DNA of 64,000 nt from JAQVEM01 sp964616545 (lineage in GTDB: Bacteria; Actinomycetota; Humimicrobiia; Humimicrobiales; Humimicrobiaceae). The notes below the pieces were generated by a model. That model searched no databases and was not told the origin of the DNA. It saw only the letters and a program-made list of their open reading frames with translations. The position numbers and the translations under genes are program-made. Positions 9,619 to 18,130 of this stretch are shown here, piece by piece. The stretch lies in contig CAZTUA010000032.1 of NCBI GenBank assembly GCA_964616545.1, positions 37,061 through 101,060 on the forward strand, read 5' to 3'. Position 1 is the first letter of the stretch. The number at the start of each line of letters is the position of its first letter.

Positions 9619-10455
9619 ATGGTAAAAATAAAATATTTTAAAATTTTAGCGTTTCTTATCTTATCCGTTTTCTTTACTCTGCTTATAACTTCCTGCGACC
9701 AGACTTTAATTGATGTCTACACACAGTTAAACGCAGATTATTCAGGAACCAGGACTATTGAAGTAGCAATAAAAACAGAATATCTGCAGAAAAGTGATAT
9801 TATCCTGGGAGAGGACCAGTCTCTCTACAACAGGGTACTTGAAAGCATGCCGGAAGGAGAGCTAAAGACTTTTGACGAAGGGGAATATACTCATTTTACC
9901 TCTACCGTTGATTTTGAAGATATAAATTTTCTCCAGCATGTTTCTATCGATGATTTTTCCGAAAATCCCCCTGAAAGATTTTATGCCAAATTTGAAAAAG
10001 TTGATTATTTTTTCTACAGTGATTTTTTCTTTGAAGATTATATAGATATGAAAATAGACGACATCCTTCTTTCTTCTATGGATACAAATTCTGATTATAA
10101 CCGTATTGATGACCTGGCAAAAGCGGACAGCGATATTTTAGGCATAACATATCAGGTGAAGTTCCCTGTTAAAATAACCGGACATAATGCAGATATAATA
10201 GGGGACAATAATATTGCAATATGGAACATCAAATACGGCGAGGAAAAAAATATGTTTATAGAAGGACAGAAAACAAAATTTTTAACTTATTTTTTAATTG
10301 TGATTCTGGGTATCATAATTCTATTTATAATCTTTATAATTATTATAATTATTTTTAGTTCAAGAAGAAGCAGGAAACAGCGTCCGCGCGGAAAACCTCT
10401 CTATACTTATGATAATTACTTTAAAAGAGACAGATATTTTAATAATGATGATTAA
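9619..10455 (+). CDS. LppM-like membrane-anchored lipoprotein
   Basis: A 278-residue envelope protein. It starts with a lipoprotein signal (hydrophobic 7-24, lipobox LITSC with C26), followed by an extracytoplasmic domain that opens with an N-ADYSGTRTIEV type strand resembling the LppM/DUF3153 family. A strong transmembrane segment follows at about 223-246, then a basic cytoplasmic tail (SSRRSRKQRPRGK). A double anchor, lipid plus helix, is characteristic of that family. Upstream, TGCTAAAAT at 9585-9593 could be an extended -10 box. The region between it and the divergent giant activase gene (9339-9618) shows nothing else I can name. The function is not known. Confidence 0.7.
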   Translation: MVKIKYFKILAFLILSVFFTLLITSCDQTLIDVYTQLNADYSGTRTIEVAIKTEYLQKSDIILGEDQSLYNRVLESMPEGELKTFDEGEYTHFTSTVDFEDINFLQHVSIDDFSENPPERFYAKFEKVDYFFYSDFFFEDYIDMKIDDILLSSMDTNSDYNRIDDLAKADSDILGITYQVKFPVKITGHNADIIGDNNIAIWNIKYGEEKNMFIEGQKTKFLTYFLIVILGIIILFIIFIIIIIIFSSRRSRKQRPRGKPLYTYDNYFKRDRYFNNDD

Positions 10456-10497
10456 TGTAACGATGCCTGATAAATTTATTGGAATTAAGAAGATTGT

Positions 10498-11064
10498 ATG
10501 AACATGAGAAGAGACGTTTACAGCACCTTCAGATTATCTTCACCGCTTACAGAAGAAAAAATAAAAAAACTTAAAGCCGGTGATAAAATTTATTTAAGCG
10601 GTACTATTCTCGGGGCAAGAGATGCAGCCCATAAAAGAATTGTTGAAACCCTTGCTCTTAATAAAGAGCTGCCCGTCAATTTAAAAAATGGCACCATATT
10701 TTACGTGGGCCCGTCTCCGGCTCCGCCGGGTAAAAGAAGTGGAAGTATAGGGCCAACCACCAGCAGCCGGATGGATGATTTAACCGAACCGCTTTTAAAG
10801 GAAGGCCTCAAAGCCATGATAGGGAAGGGCAGAAGAAGCGATAAAATAATAGAACTTTTAAAAAAGTATAAATCGGTTTACCTGGTTCTTACAGGGGGTA
10901 TTTCTGCATACCTCTCAACAAAGGTAAAAGGCATAGAAGCTGTTGCCTATAAGGACCTTGGGCCCGAAGCCATTTATAAAATCCAGATAGAGAATCTGCC
11001 GCTCTACGTCGCCTGTGATATTTACGGCGGAGATATTTTTGAATCAGCCCTTCTTGTGGAGTGA
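10498..11064 (+). CDS. Class I fumarate hydratase, beta (C-terminal) subunit
   Basis: The beta subunit of the oxygen-sensitive [4Fe-4S] fumarase or tartrate dehydratase family, which interconverts fumarate and malate. The 188-residue protein shows RDAAHKR at 41-47, VGPSPAPPGK near 70-79 and GPTTSSRMD at 85-93, all diagnostic for this subunit. Its alpha partner lies directly downstream on the opposite strand, and the two 3' ends overlap by 43 bases. Normally both subunits share one operon. It follows the lipoprotein gene by 42 bases and may be cotranscribed with it. Fumarase, tartrate dehydratase and related hydratases cannot be separated by sequence inspection alone. Confidence 0.88.
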   Translation: MNMRRDVYSTFRLSSPLTEEKIKKLKAGDKIYLSGTILGARDAAHKRIVETLALNKELPVNLKNGTIFYVGPSPAPPGKRSGSIGPTTSSRMDDLTEPLLKEGLKAMIGKGRRSDKIIELLKKYKSVYLVLTGGISAYLSTKVKGIEAVAYKDLGPEAIYKIQIENLPLYVACDIYGGDIFESALLVE

Positions 11065-11879
11065 CACCCGAAAAATACTGCCAGAGGCAGGGATGCCATG
11101 TGGCAGGGAGCATACTCTATATTACATGCCAGAGCAGTCGTTCTCCCGCCCAGACCCTGTGGACCTATGCCTGTTTCATTTACTGCATTTAATATTTTTT
11201 CTTCCATTTCCCTGTATCTTTTATCAGGATTTCTATCTTTAAGATTTCTGAAGGCTGCAACCCTTGCAAGGCGGGTAACTTCTGAAGATGAACCGCCAAT
11301 TCCTATCCCTATTACCGCCGGCGGGCAGCAGCCGGTAATATTTCCCCTCACCCGTTCTAAAATAATTTTTACTATTTCATCCTCGCCGGCTGAAGGATTG
11401 AGCATGTAGAGATAGGAGCAGTTTTCGCTGCCTCCCCCCTTTAAACATACTCTCAGTTCAAGAGATGTTCCTTCCATAAATGCAGTGTGAATTATTGCCG
11501 GTATATTCCCCGATGTATTTTTTCTTTCAAATAGAGGGTCAGAAACAACCGACTTTCTGAGATAATTACTGTTATAGGTTTCCGCCACTGTCTGGTTCAA
11601 TAAATCATTCAGAGAGCCGCTTTCTTCGATACAGATATCTCTCCCGATGTTTATATCAATGTAGACCAGTCCGCAATCCTGACAGAGCGGCAGTTTCTGT
11701 TCCCGGGCAATTTTTGCATTTTCCAGAATAAGATTTAGGATTTCTACAGCCCTGTGGCTTTCCTCTATTTTAAGGGCATCTTTTACCGCTTCCAGAATGT
11801 CGTCAGGAAGATTAAAACTTGCTTTAATCAGAAGCTTTCTTATTTCCTCTGTTATTTTTGTAATTTTTATATTTTTCAT
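11022..11879 (-). CDS. Class I fumarate hydratase, alpha (N-terminal) subunit
   Basis: The iron-sulfur alpha subunit of heterodimeric fumarase, 285 residues. Candidate cluster ligands are C66 in LCQDCG, C184/C185 in TGCCPP and C272 in FFGCHS, matching the three-Cys pattern of class I fumarases. GGGSENCS (148-155) is also typical. The start at 11879 matches the family N-terminus and lies inside the topA gene: the two overlap by 56 bases on the same strand in different frames, so translational coupling to topA is likely. The last codons overlap the beta subunit gene on the other strand. Two promoters on opposite strands must supply the two subunits. Confidence 0.88.
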   Translation of the reverse strand: MKNIKITKITEEIRKLLIKASFNLPDDILEAVKDALKIEESHRAVEILNLILENAKIAREQKLPLCQDCGLVYIDINIGRDICIEESGSLNDLLNQTVAETYNSNYLRKSVVSDPLFERKNTSGNIPAIIHTAFMEGTSLELRVCLKGGGSENCSYLYMLNPSAGEDEIVKIILERVRGNITGCCPPAVIGIGIGGSSSEVTRLARVAAFRNLKDRNPDKRYREMEEKILNAVNETGIGPQGLGGRTTALACNIEYAPCHMASLPLAVFFGCHSTRRADSKISPP

Positions 11880-13896
11880 CTTTTCCGGGACAGTCAGGAT
11901 TTATGCATAAATCCCAGGGCTTCCTTCCCTTATTTATAATTTTGACCATGGGGTATCCACAGTGTTTGCATTCTTCTCTTGTTGTAATCAGCAAACCTTT
12001 CTGCGGAAGAGAAAATGTAGTTCTGCATTCCGGGTAGGCGTTGCATCCGACAAACCTTTTCTTTGTTTTTCTTGAAGTCCTTACAATTAAATTTCCGTTA
12101 CAATTCTCGTCCGGGCACCTGCCCACGATTAAATCTTCTTTTATTCCTTTTTTTATTTCCTGGGATATTTCATCCTTCTCATTTTGAAGATTGTCCATAA
12201 CATCCTTCAGCATCTTTCTGGACCTATCCACAACATCATCTTTTGCCTCATCCCCGCTTACAATACCATCCATGTATATCTCGAGTTCCGAAGTCATATC
12301 GGGAGATGATATTTTCTCGGCATGTTTTTTTAGCATTTTTATCACAGCAACAGCTTTCTCGGAAGGACGCAGGGGATTTCCATTTACATAACCTCTCTGT
12401 ATTAAACTCTGTATAATTGTATGTCGCGTGGCTTTCGTTCCGAGTCCAAGTTCCTCCATCTTTTCAACCAGTTTCCCCTGAGTATATCTGGCAGGCGGCT
12501 TTGTTTCCTTATCAAGGAGGTCTTTTGATGTAACCGCAAGTGCCTGATTCTCATCAAGCGGGGGAATATATATATCTCTGTACCTGTAATACGGATAAAA
12601 TTTTATCCAGTTTGCATCTACTGTATTGGAGCCACTTGCAATAAAAGGCTCTCCGTCTATATCAATATATGCAGTAATATTTTTAATCTTTGCTGCTGGA
12701 AGAAGGGTGCATATAAACCTTCTTACAATTAAATCATAGAGTTTCCATTCATCACCGGACAGGTTATTTTTTTCCGCAATTGATGTAGGATGGATAGGCG
12801 GATGGTCCGTGGACCTTTTCTTGCCCCGGCTTGCTGTTATGCTCTTCTGGGCCAGTACCCTTTCAGACATTTCACGATACACGCCCGCTGTACCGAGAAC
12901 TTTTACAATTTCCTTTAAATCAATGGATGAAGGATAAACTGTATTGTCAGTCCTGGGGTAGCTTATGTAACCATTCATGTAGAGATTTTCGGCAAGATTT
13001 ACTGTTTTTGAGGCTGTAAACCCGATTGAGTTTCCACTCATTATAAGAGCTGTTGTATTCAGAGGAGCAGGGGGCCTGACATCTCTTATCTTTTCTTTTG
13101 TCTTAACAACGACTCCCCTGTCACCCAGCCTTTCAAACGCAGCTGCAGCGTTTTCTTTTTTCGAGAATTTTTTTGTCCTGTGGCTGGCTTCAAATTCCTC
13201 TCCCGATTCCGTTTTTAGTTTAACGTTTATTACCCAGTAAGGAGTAGGAATAAATGATTTTATCTCCATCTCTCTATCAACAATAAGGCCGAGGGTGGGC
13301 GTCTGTACCCTGCCCACTGATAGAAATTTGTCTTTAACCTGATAGGTTGCAAGAGATATAAAACGGGTGAGTGTAGCGCCCCATATCAGGTCTATATCCT
13401 GCCTTGCCCTTCCTGCAAAAGCAAGGTTTAAATCAATTTTACCTGGTTTTGAAAATGCCTGGCTTATATCCCTGGGAGTAATTGCAGAGAATTTTGCCCT
13501 CTTTGCGGGAGCAATTGCATTATTTTCCTTCACCATTTGCATCGCATCATATCCGATAAGCTCTCCCTCTCTATCATAGTCAGTGGCTATTATAATCTCG
13601 TCTGCATCAGATGAAACCTTTTTAAGCGCCTGGACTATCTTCTTATGTATGGGAACTTTTTCTATCTCAGCATCAATAAGCTCTATCGGGTTTACTTTAA
13701 ACCAGTTTGAATATTCTTTTGGATAGTCTACCTTTAGTATATGGCCCCTGAGCCCGATAACGCTGTAATCCTCACCGTTAAGCTTAAAATGATATACGGG
13801 GATTCCGTATACTTTATCTTCATTTATCCCATCCCCGGCAAGTATTTTAGCAATTCTTCTGGCGGCTATTTCTTTTTCGCTTACAATCAGCTTCAA
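11824..13896 (-). CDS. topA: DNA topoisomerase I (type IA), archaeal-like form
   Basis: Relaxes negatively supercoiled DNA through a 5'-phosphotyrosine intermediate. The 690-residue protein has an N-terminal TOPRIM domain with the metal motif TDYDREGE at 105-112, the active-site Tyr313 in ISYPRTDNT, and two C-terminal zinc modules (GRCPDENC...GCNAYPEC and CKHCGYP...CINPDCP). The N-terminus (SEKEIAARRIAKIL, GLRGHILKVDYP) and the KPWDLCINPDCP ending look more like archaeal than classical bacterial TopA. The start is TTG at 13896, with GGTGA seven bases before it. The C-terminal codons overlap the fumarase alpha gene. Confidence 0.92.
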   Translation of the reverse strand: MKLIVSEKEIAARRIAKILAGDGINEDKVYGIPVYHFKLNGEDYSVIGLRGHILKVDYPKEYSNWFKVNPIELIDAEIEKVPIHKKIVQALKKVSSDADEIIIATDYDREGELIGYDAMQMVKENNAIAPAKRAKFSAITPRDISQAFSKPGKIDLNLAFAGRARQDIDLIWGATLTRFISLATYQVKDKFLSVGRVQTPTLGLIVDREMEIKSFIPTPYWVINVKLKTESGEEFEASHRTKKFSKKENAAAAFERLGDRGVVVKTKEKIRDVRPPAPLNTTALIMSGNSIGFTASKTVNLAENLYMNGYISYPRTDNTVYPSSIDLKEIVKVLGTAGVYREMSERVLAQKSITASRGKKRSTDHPPIHPTSIAEKNNLSGDEWKLYDLIVRRFICTLLPAAKIKNITAYIDIDGEPFIASGSNTVDANWIKFYPYYRYRDIYIPPLDENQALAVTSKDLLDKETKPPARYTQGKLVEKMEELGLGTKATRHTIIQSLIQRGYVNGNPLRPSEKAVAVIKMLKKHAEKISSPDMTSELEIYMDGIVSGDEAKDDVVDRSRKMLKDVMDNLQNEKDEISQEIKKGIKEDLIVGRCPDENCNGNLIVRTSRKTKKRFVGCNAYPECRTTFSLPQKGLLITTREECKHCGYPMVKIINKGRKPWDLCINPDCPGKDEKYKNYKNNRGNKKASD

Positions 13897-14112
13897 TTAA
13901 TTATCACCGTAAATAAAAATTTAGTTATTATTTATAATTAACGTTATCTGAATTTGAAATAATAACATTAAAAGAAAAATAAATAAATCTTTCACTCCAT
14001 AGATTTTATTATTTTCCTCCTGAAAGAATCTTAATGAATAAGTAAATAAATATGAAACAGCATCCATATTATATTTAGCGCCGGATAAAGTGTCTGTTTT
14101 AATTTTATAGAT

Positions 14113-14128
14113 GTTGTTTTAAAATAAC
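14113..14128. promoter_or_regulatory. Near-palindrome upstream of nadA
   Basis: GTTGTTTTAAAATAAC is a 16-base dyad with one mismatched pair, 34 bases before nadA. The position suits an operator of a NAD-biosynthesis repressor, but the sequence does not match a consensus that I can name. In AT-rich DNA such a dyad can arise by chance. Confidence 0.25.
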
Positions 14129-14161
14129 AGAGGCATTTGATATATCATTGATTTAGAGAAT

Positions 14162-15076
14162 ATGAACTCAAATATAGAAATTATAAATAGAATAATTGAT
14201 CTCAGAGAAGAAAAAGATGCCGTTATACTGGCGCATAATTACCAGATTGGCGAGGTTCAGGATATTGCAGATTTTACAGGAGACTCTTTTCAGCTGAGTG
14301 TTGAGGCATCTAAAACAGAGAAAAAAATCATAGTATTCTGCGGAGTTCATTTTATGGCCGAAACAGCAAAAATACTATCCCCTGAAAAAAAGGTTCTCCT
14401 CCCCGATATGAAGAGCGGGTGCCTGATGGCAGATATGATAAACGCTGACCGGCTAAAAAAGCTAAAGGATAAAAACCCAGGCGCAAAAGTTGTATGCTAT
14501 GTCAATTCTTCTGCTGAAGTAAAGGCTCTGAGTGATATATGCTGTACTTCTTCCAATGCAGTAAATGTTGTAAAATCTATTCCCCGTGGTAAGAAAATAA
14601 TATTCATACCCGATAAATATCTGGGAAGTTATGTACAAAAACAGACAGGGAGAGAACTTATTCTGTGGAACGGATACTGTCCGACTCATGTTATGATCAA
14701 TGTAAAAGACATTATCCGGCTCAAAAAAGAGCATCTTGAGGCTGTAGTTATTGTACATCCCGAATGCACGCCGGATGTGATAGATATTGCCGATAAGGTT
14801 GCCTCAACCGGAGGAATGCTGAGATATGTGAAAAAGAGCAGAAAAAAGATTTTTATAATAGGAACCGAAATCGGGATAATACACAGATTAAAAAAAGAAA
14901 ATCCGGGTAAAATTTTTTATCCCGCAACCAGCAATGCCTTATGCCCTGATATGAAGTACATAAATTTAGAAAAGGTTCTCTGGTCGCTTGAAGATGAAAA
15001 ATACGAAGTGAGGGTGCCGGATAAAATAGCCAGGAAGGCAAGAACAGCTATCGATAGAATGATAGCCGTAAAATAA
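14162..15076 (+). CDS. nadA: Quinolinate synthase
   Basis: Condenses iminoaspartate with dihydroxyacetone phosphate to quinolinate, using a [4Fe-4S] cluster with an open iron site. The 304 residues include the family start motif LAHNYQIGEVQDIADFTGDS (about 23-42) and three expected cluster cysteines: C87 in KSGCLMAD, C173 in GYCPTH and C261 in ALCPDMK. The length is that of the short, anaerobe-type NadA. It is the first gene of nadABC: the stop is followed two bases later by nadB, so the operon is tightly coupled. The ribosome-binding site is weak (TTTAGAGAAT). Confidence 0.95.
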   Translation: MNSNIEIINRIIDLREEKDAVILAHNYQIGEVQDIADFTGDSFQLSVEASKTEKKIIVFCGVHFMAETAKILSPEKKVLLPDMKSGCLMADMINADRLKKLKDKNPGAKVVCYVNSSAEVKALSDICCTSSNAVNVVKSIPRGKKIIFIPDKYLGSYVQKQTGRELILWNGYCPTHVMINVKDIIRLKKEHLEAVVIVHPECTPDVIDIADKVASTGGMLRYVKKSRKKIFIIGTEIGIIHRLKKENPGKIFYPATSNALCPDMKYINLEKVLWSLEDEKYEVRVPDKIARKARTAIDRMIAVK

Positions 15077-15078
15077 AC

Positions 15079-16731
15079 ATGTTGCACAAATATCTAATAA
15101 ACCCATCATCAGCACATAAGATTCATAAATGCTCCGATTGCATTATTATAGGCAGTGGAATTGCAGGTCTTTCTACCGCAATCAGGCTGGCAGGAAATTA
15201 TAATATAAAAGTTTTTACCAAGAGTTCTCTTTCCGACTCAACCACATGGTTTGCCCAGGGCGGTATCGCCGCTGCCATAAAAAAACCTGACTACTGGAAG
15301 ACCCACTATGAGGATACCTTAACTGCAGGCCAGGGGTTATGTGACCCTAAAGCAGTAAAAATTCTGGTCAAAACCGCACCGGAGATGATAGGAGACCTTG
15401 TAGAAATAGGGACCAATTTTGATATTTCAGAAGGTGAAATCAGCCTTACCCTGGAGGGAGGACACAGCTTTCCGAGAATTCTTCATGCCGGAGGAGATGC
15501 TACAGGTGAAGAACTTGAAAAAAAGCTGGTTTCTTACTCAAAAAAATTAAGGCAGATTAAATTTTTCCCGGAGCATTTTGTTCTGGACACACTTGTTTAT
15601 AAAAACAGGTGTGCCGGAATTATGGATATGGATATAGATACAGGCAGGGTTGAAATACATCCATCCCCAAATGTTGTTATTGCCAGCGGGGGAATAGGGC
15701 AGATCTATAACCTTTCCACAAATCCGTCAATCTCAACCGGTGATGGCATTGCAATGGCTTATAGAGCCGGTGCAGATATTATGGACATAGAATTTATTCA
15801 ATTTCATCCCACAGTCTTTAAAACAAAGGATTCGGGACTCTTTTTAATAAGCGAAGCTTTAAGGGGAGAAGGCGCATATCTCCGCGATTGCAACAGTAAC
15901 AGATTTATGGTTGGCGCGCACCCGGACGCAGAGCTTGCTCCCCGGGATATAGTTGTAAAAGAAATGATAAATGTAATGGATGAGTGCGGTACCGATTATG
16001 TTTATCTCGATGCCACGCATATACCGGAGAGCCATCTTAAGGTACGTTTCCCCAACATAGTCTCAAAACTCAGAGAAAACGGCCTGAATCTAAAAAAGGA
16101 CCTGATCAAAGTTTCTCCGGCCGAGCATTACCTTAACGGCGGCATTAAAACTGATTACAGCGGAAGAACAAACATAAAGGGGCTCTACAGCTGCGGGGAA
16201 GCAGCCGCCACGGGTGCACATGGAGCTAACAGGCTTGCCAGTAATTCCCTTATGGAGGGACTGGTATACGGCTGGAAAATTTTTAAAGACATAGAGCAGA
16301 ATCTTCTCCAGAGAGAACAGCAAAATGAAAATGATGCAATAGAAAGTATAAACATGATTTTGAATTCAGTTGAAAAAAGAAAATCAGATAAATCCGGGAA
16401 TAACACTCAGGATATAGATAGTCTTATTTTAAGGTTAAGAAGTATTATGACCAAAAAAGTAGGCATCTTAAGAGATGCAAAAAGATTAAAAGAAGCAGCT
16501 AAATTCATTAATGAATATATAAAATGTGATTACCTTTACAACAAAAAGAATAAAAACACTCTTGAATTTGTAAATATGCTAACTGTAGCCGGCCTTATAA
16601 TCAAGGCAGCTATTCTCAGGGAAGAAAGCAGGGGGACACATCAAAGAAATGACTTCCCTGAAAAGGATGACAAAAATTGGAAAAAACATATAATACTAAA
16701 ACAGAATAAAGTATATTTTAAAGATGTCTGA
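15079..16731 (+). CDS. nadB: L-aspartate oxidase
   Basis: FAD enzyme that oxidises L-aspartate to iminoaspartate for NadA. In anaerobes fumarate can serve as electron acceptor. The 550-residue protein has the FAD dinucleotide-binding motif GSGIAG at 25-30, TTWFAQGGIAAA near 53-64, and the distal FAD motif CGEAAATGAHGANRLASNSL. These features, and its place between nadA and nadC, separate it from succinate dehydrogenase flavoproteins. The N-terminus carries about 18 residues before the flavin fold, with some uncertainty over the exact start. The C-terminal helical domain is present. Confidence 0.95.
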   Translation: MLHKYLINPSSAHKIHKCSDCIIIGSGIAGLSTAIRLAGNYNIKVFTKSSLSDSTTWFAQGGIAAAIKKPDYWKTHYEDTLTAGQGLCDPKAVKILVKTAPEMIGDLVEIGTNFDISEGEISLTLEGGHSFPRILHAGGDATGEELEKKLVSYSKKLRQIKFFPEHFVLDTLVYKNRCAGIMDMDIDTGRVEIHPSPNVVIASGGIGQIYNLSTNPSISTGDGIAMAYRAGADIMDIEFIQFHPTVFKTKDSGLFLISEALRGEGAYLRDCNSNRFMVGAHPDAELAPRDIVVKEMINVMDECGTDYVYLDATHIPESHLKVRFPNIVSKLRENGLNLKKDLIKVSPAEHYLNGGIKTDYSGRTNIKGLYSCGEAAATGAHGANRLASNSLMEGLVYGWKIFKDIEQNLLQREQQNENDAIESINMILNSVEKRKSDKSGNNTQDIDSLILRLRSIMTKKVGILRDAKRLKEAAKFINEYIKCDYLYNKKNKNTLEFVNMLTVAGLIIKAAILREESRGTHQRNDFPEKDDKNWKKHIILKQNKVYFKDV

Positions 16732-16745
16732 GGTCCCTGAAAATA

Positions 16746-17618
16746 ATGAAAAATAGAATTTTTAAAAGCGAAGTTATAGATATCATAAAAGGAGCCATAT
16801 CAGAGGATTTAAATGGCACCGGTGATATTACATCACAGTATCTCATTCCTCGGGGTAAGGCTTCTTCCTCTTATATTATTTGCAAGGAAGCCGGCGGTGC
16901 TGTTCTAAGCGGTCTTGATATCGCGGTTTTTACTCTTGAAGAAATTGATAACAGCATAATAGTTGAAAAACTAAAAAAAGACGGTGATATCCTTAAATAT
17001 AAAGATAAAATCTGCAATATAGAGGGCCCTGCCCTATCAATTTTAAAGGCTGAAAGAACATGCCTTAATTTTATCCAGCATATGTCAGGAATTGCCACGC
17101 TTACGGCTAAATTTGTTGATATTGCCGGCCCGTACGGAGTAAAAATTAAGGATACAAGAAAAACAAAACCTCTTCTCCGCAAAATTGAAAAATATGCAGT
17201 GCTGTGCGGGGGCGGGTGTAATCACCGTTTTGGGCTCTTTGACAGTGTACTTATCAAAGACAATCATATAACTGCAGCTGGAGGCGTTCTGGAAGCCATT
17301 GATGGCATCAGGGCAAATGCTCCCTCAAATACAGAAATTGAAGTTGAGGTCAGAGATTTCAGGCAGCTTGACGATGCAATAGCAGCAGACGCAGATATTA
17401 TAATGCTCGATAATATGGATCCGGCTGAAATGAAAAAGGCAGTTGAAATAATAAAAAAGAAAAAGGGCGGCTCCTGCACTGTCGAAGCTTCTGGAAATAT
17501 TAATCTTGATAACCTTGAAGAAATATGCAGAACAGGAGTCGATATAATTTCCGTCGGGGCTCTCACACATTCTGCTCCGGCAGCTGATTTTTCCATGGAA
17601 TTTAAAGAGGATATCTAA
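16746..17618 (+). CDS. nadC: Nicotinate-nucleotide pyrophosphorylase (quinolinate phosphoribosyltransferase)
   Basis: Converts quinolinate and PRPP to nicotinate mononucleotide, CO2 and pyrophosphate, closing the three-step de novo branch encoded here. The 290 residues show ERTCLNFIQHMSGIAT, IKDTRKTKPLLRKIEKYAV and GGGCNHRFGL, the family core. The usual TTPGLR is altered to TKPLLR, which keeps the Arg. A VEVEVRDF segment and a C-terminal SVGALTHSAP phosphate-binding region complete the fold. It starts 14 bases after nadB. A block of complementary sequence begins at its stop codon and may include the end of the transcript. Confidence 0.95.
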   Translation: MKNRIFKSEVIDIIKGAISEDLNGTGDITSQYLIPRGKASSSYIICKEAGGAVLSGLDIAVFTLEEIDNSIIVEKLKKDGDILKYKDKICNIEGPALSILKAERTCLNFIQHMSGIATLTAKFVDIAGPYGVKIKDTRKTKPLLRKIEKYAVLCGGGCNHRFGLFDSVLIKDNHITAAGGVLEAIDGIRANAPSNTEIEVEVRDFRQLDDAIAADADIIMLDNMDPAEMKKAVEIIKKKKGGSCTVEASGNINLDNLEEICRTGVDIISVGALTHSAPAADFSMEFKEDI

Positions 17619-17820
17619 CACTTAAATAATTGCTTTTTTAAAGACATTATTAAAACTTTGTGGGATAAAATGGGCTTTAAGTGTTGTAATAATGATAAAT
17701 AGTTTTATAATTAAAGCAATTTGGTGTGGTTAATCGTAAATATAAAGAGGTTATGCCTTGGATAAAGAACCAGGACAACGGCAAAAGTTACTGATTAATT
17801 TACCTTTTTTAAAAACGGAG
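17619..17820 (+). other. Intergenic region with several complementary segments, candidate structured RNA
   Basis: No convincing ORF is present. AACACTTAAA (17617-17626) is complementary to TTTAAGTGTT (17676-17685), and AATTGCTTT (17628-17636) is complementary to AAAGCAATT (17713-17721). The second pairing crosses the first, as in a pseudoknot. Further on, TTAATCGTAA (17730-17739) can pair with TTACTGATTAA (17788-17798) with one bulge, enclosing CCTTGG...CCAGG. It lies between nadC and mgtE on the coding strand of both. I compared it from memory with the M-box, NAD, manganese and other riboswitch classes and found no match. Confidence 0.35.
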
Positions 17821-17821
17821 G

Positions 17822-17851
17822 TAAAAAAAAGGCGTGTAAGCCTTTATTTTA
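17822..17851 (+). terminator. Hairpin with A/T-rich arms, probable terminator or attenuator
   Basis: TAAAAAAAAGGC pairs with GCCTTTATTTTA around the loop GTGTAA, with 11 of 12 base pairs. The GC clamp at the top and the T-rich descending arm resemble a Rho-independent terminator. It lies between the possible structured RNA and the small ORF that precedes mgtE, so it could end the nadABC transcript or act as an attenuator for mgtE. Confidence 0.5.
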
Positions 17852-17870
17852 CTGAAATTTAAAATTGAGT

Positions 17871-17912
17871 TTATAACCTCCATTTTTAAAAAAGATAGAA
17901 TGGAGGTTATAA
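17871..17912 (+). promoter_or_regulatory. Perfect hairpin sequestering the GGAGG ribosome-binding site of a small ORF
   Basis: TTATAACCTCCATT (17871-17884) is the exact reverse complement of AATGGAGGTTATAA (17899-17912). A G-T and an A-T pair extend the stem to 16 pairs around a 10-base loop. The right arm contains GGAGG five bases before the ATG at 17912, and the left arm supplies CCTCC, so the folded RNA would mask translation initiation. This is the geometry of an RNA thermometer or of a riboswitch expression platform. Confidence 0.6.
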
Positions 17913-18088
17913 TGCACAAATTTACATTCTGCAAATCGTCAGGTGCAATTATCACCGCTCTTTTTTCTGAACCTTCCATAAAACCGGTAATAGCCGGATA
18001 TAGCCAGGCATATATTTCTACTATTTTATTTGCGGCAGCTTTTTTATTTAATAAATTTAGCAAATTTATCCCTGTATACCGTTTATGA
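17912..18088 (+). CDS. Possible 58-residue small protein upstream of mgtE
   Basis: Short ORF with an excellent GGAGG site five bases before its ATG. An in-frame ATG at 17900 lies inside the hairpin and lacks such a site. The product starts MHKFTFCKSSGAI and has a moderately hydrophobic stretch (AYISTILFAAAFLF) in its second half, so it could be a small membrane protein or a leader peptide. It ends 42 bases before mgtE. An ORF on the other strand (17809-18063) covers most of it but lacks a comparable ribosome-binding site. I recognise no family. It could be a non-coding part of the mgtE leader. Confidence 0.35.
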   Translation: MHKFTFCKSSGAIITALFSEPSIKPVIAGYSQAYISTILFAAAFLFNKFSKFIPVYRL

Positions 18089-18130
18089 TAGACTTTTATA
18101 TATTTTTGTATGGGAAAGGAGGAATCTTTA

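Noticed and set aside
17809..18063. 84-codon ORF on the minus strand upstream of mgtE
   Set aside because: It has no good ribosome-binding site and runs through the terminator-like hairpin and the RBS-hairpin; the plus-strand 58-codon ORF has a far better initiation site.
17700..18130. M-box (Mg2+) riboswitch before mgtE
   Set aside because: The conserved M-box segments as I know them are absent; the stems seen have a different layout.
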